A stretch of 5,084 nucleotides of DNA from an uncultured bacterium (GTDB lineage: Bacteria; Pseudomonadota; Gammaproteobacteria; Burkholderiales; Burkholderiaceae_E), in NCBI GenBank assembly GCA_903864485.1, contig CAIPGD010000286.1, positions 1 through 5,084 of the forward strand, read 5' to 3'. Below the pieces are notes generated by a model, which saw nothing but the letters and a program-made list of their open reading frames with translations, ran no database searches and had not been told where the DNA came from. The translations under genes were made by a program, and so were the position numbers. Positions 4,223 through 5,084 of this stretch are shown piece by piece. Position 1 is the first letter of the stretch; every line of letters begins with the position of its first letter.

Positions 4223-5084
4223 GTGGGACTTCTTGCCCTTCTGTTCGCCCTACTGATCGAGCAAGCCCGCCCACTGCGCGCGGGTCATTGGGTCGATCTT
4301 CAATTTGCCTGGATTGCGGATTGGGTCCGCCAGCATACCGATGCTGGGACGCGCGGGCACGGTCTGATGGGCTGGTGTGTCCTGGTCGGCTTGTCGGTCA
4401 CGGGGGTGGGTTTGGTCCACTGGGGTTTGGGTAGCTTGCATGCGACGACGCAGTTCGCCTTCGACGTCCTTGTACTTTATGGAACCATTGGTTTTCGGCG
4501 CTTCAGTCAGGCGTTCAGCGAGATTCAGGTTGCCCTGGCAGCGGGCGATACAGCCGGAGCACGCGAGTCGTTGACGCGCTGGATCCGCGAACTCGATCCG
4601 GGTTTTGTGGCCAGTACGGCGCCTGTCAGCGAGGTCTGCCGGGTCGCGATTGCCCACGCTCTGGTCGCCGCGCATCGCCACGTCTTTGCACCTATTTTCT
4701 GGTACCTCGTGTTGCCTGGACCAATCGGCCCCGTACTTTATCGCGCGGTCGAGACTCTCGCGCAGCGTTGGCGCGACCCTCGGGGCGGGGAGGCATACGG
4801 TCACTTTGCAGTTCAGGCCTATCGGGTACTTGATTGGCTCCCATTGCGCCTGACGGCCGCCGGGTTTGCGATCGTCGGCAATTTTGAGGATGCCGCCTAC
4901 TGCTGGCGCGGGGCCCGCAGTCGGCAATCAGCTGGCGCCTGGGACCCTCAGCGTGCGTTGGTTCTGGCGGCCGGCGGTGGCGCGATTGGCGTCCGCATCG
5001 CTGACCCAGAGCTCGAAGCGGATTGGGCGCGCAGTGAACTCGGTTTTGACTGGTCGGGTGCAGTAGCCGATCCGTCGGCCTTGC
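4223..5084 (+). CDS. CobD/CbiB-family membrane protein (3' end outside window)
   Basis: The frame is open from GTG 4223 to the end of the window, giving 287 residues. The first residues (GLLALLFALLIEQ) form a hydrophobic segment ending in the family's 'EQ'. Further hydrophobic stretches lie at about 47-68 and 76-90. 'FRRFSQAFSEIQVALAAGD' (91-109), 'PVSEVCRVAIAHALVAAHRH' (134-153), 'FWYLVLPGPIGPVLYRAVE' (159-177) and 'DWLPLRLTAAGFAIVGNFED' (204-223) match the CobD/CbiB-family protein found beside the Nudix gene in Burkholderia. True CbiB/CobD makes adenosylcobinamide phosphate from adenosylcobyric acid and an aminopropanol donor at the inner membrane; AmpE belongs to the same superfamily. No cobalamin gene is visible here, so the corrinoid role is unproven. 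The start is GTG, with GGA (4212-4214) eight bases upstream and the previous stop in the same frame at 4208-4210. Missing the C-terminal end. Confidence 0.85.
   Translation, partial: MGLLALLFALLIEQARPLRAGHWVDLQFAWIADWVRQHTDAGTRGHGLMGWCVLVGLSVTGVGLVHWGLGSLHATTQFAFDVLVLYGTIGFRRFSQAFSEIQVALAAGDTAGARESLTRWIRELDPGFVASTAPVSEVCRVAIAHALVAAHRHVFAPIFWYLVLPGPIGPVLYRAVETLAQRWRDPRGGEAYGHFAVQAYRVLDWLPLRLTAAGFAIVGNFEDAAYCWRGARSRQSAGAWDPQRALVLAAGGGAIGVRIADPELEADWARSELGFDWSGAVADPSAL

Noticed and set aside
4250..4927. 225-residue open frame on the minus strand
   Set aside because: It lies entirely inside the CobD/CbiB-family gene, which has clear family motifs on the + strand. The minus-strand translation is Arg/Pro-rich with no recognisable domain, as expected for the complement of GC-rich coding DNA.
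1..5084. CRISPR array, insertion sequence, tRNA, toxin-antitoxin or defence genes
   Set aside because: No regularly spaced repeats, transposase motifs, terminal inverted repeats, cloverleaf sequences or small paired genes were found. All supported genes are chromosomal housekeeping families.

Overview
The window looks like a chromosomal housekeeping segment from a betaproteobacterium, most likely of the order Burkholderiales. The evidence is gene order and protein similarity. An acyl-CoA dehydrogenase and a YqaA/DedA-like membrane protein lead into rpsP-rimM-trmD-rplS, followed by a CoA-pyrophosphatase-type Nudix hydrolase and a CobD/CbiB-family membrane protein. As I recall, this order is typical of Burkholderiales, and the CobD/CbiB-family protein closely resembles the Burkholderia version. 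I cannot name a genus. The DNA is GC-rich, all genes lie on the + strand, and no mobile element, CRISPR array, tRNA or rRNA was seen.

Layout: 1-309 is the C-terminal end of an acyl-CoA dehydrogenase (5' end outside the window). 356-883 is yqaA, with a TTG start. 884-1003 is a leader with a perfect inverted repeat and a possible promoter. 1004-1381 is rpsP (S16). About 1383-1991 is rimM, whose start is abnormal. 1996-2802 is trmD (GTG start). 2803-3014 is a 212-base gap with potential RNA structure. 3015-3500 is rplS (L19). 3497-4210 is the Nudix hydrolase, whose GTG overlaps the rplS stop. 4223 to the window end is the CobD/CbiB-family gene (3' end outside the window).

The core genes serve the ribosome and translation. 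S16 is a small-subunit protein and RimM matures the 30S subunit. TrmD makes m1G37 in tRNA, which guards the reading frame. L19 sits at the subunit interface. The flanking genes concern CoA and acyl-CoA metabolism (acyl-CoA dehydrogenase, CoA pyrophosphatase) or the membrane (YqaA, CobD/CbiB-like), with no obvious pathway link to the ribosome.

I did not find an undescribed multi-gene system. The real oddities are local. RimM has no ATG, GTG or TTG upstream of its conserved N-terminus. The end of rpsP just before it carries a 12-base tandem repeat. S16 and L19 both carry tails of about 40 residues that are roughly half alanine and lie beyond the usual family ends. Only the two ribosomal-protein genes combine an ATG start with a good Shine-Dalgarno sequence.
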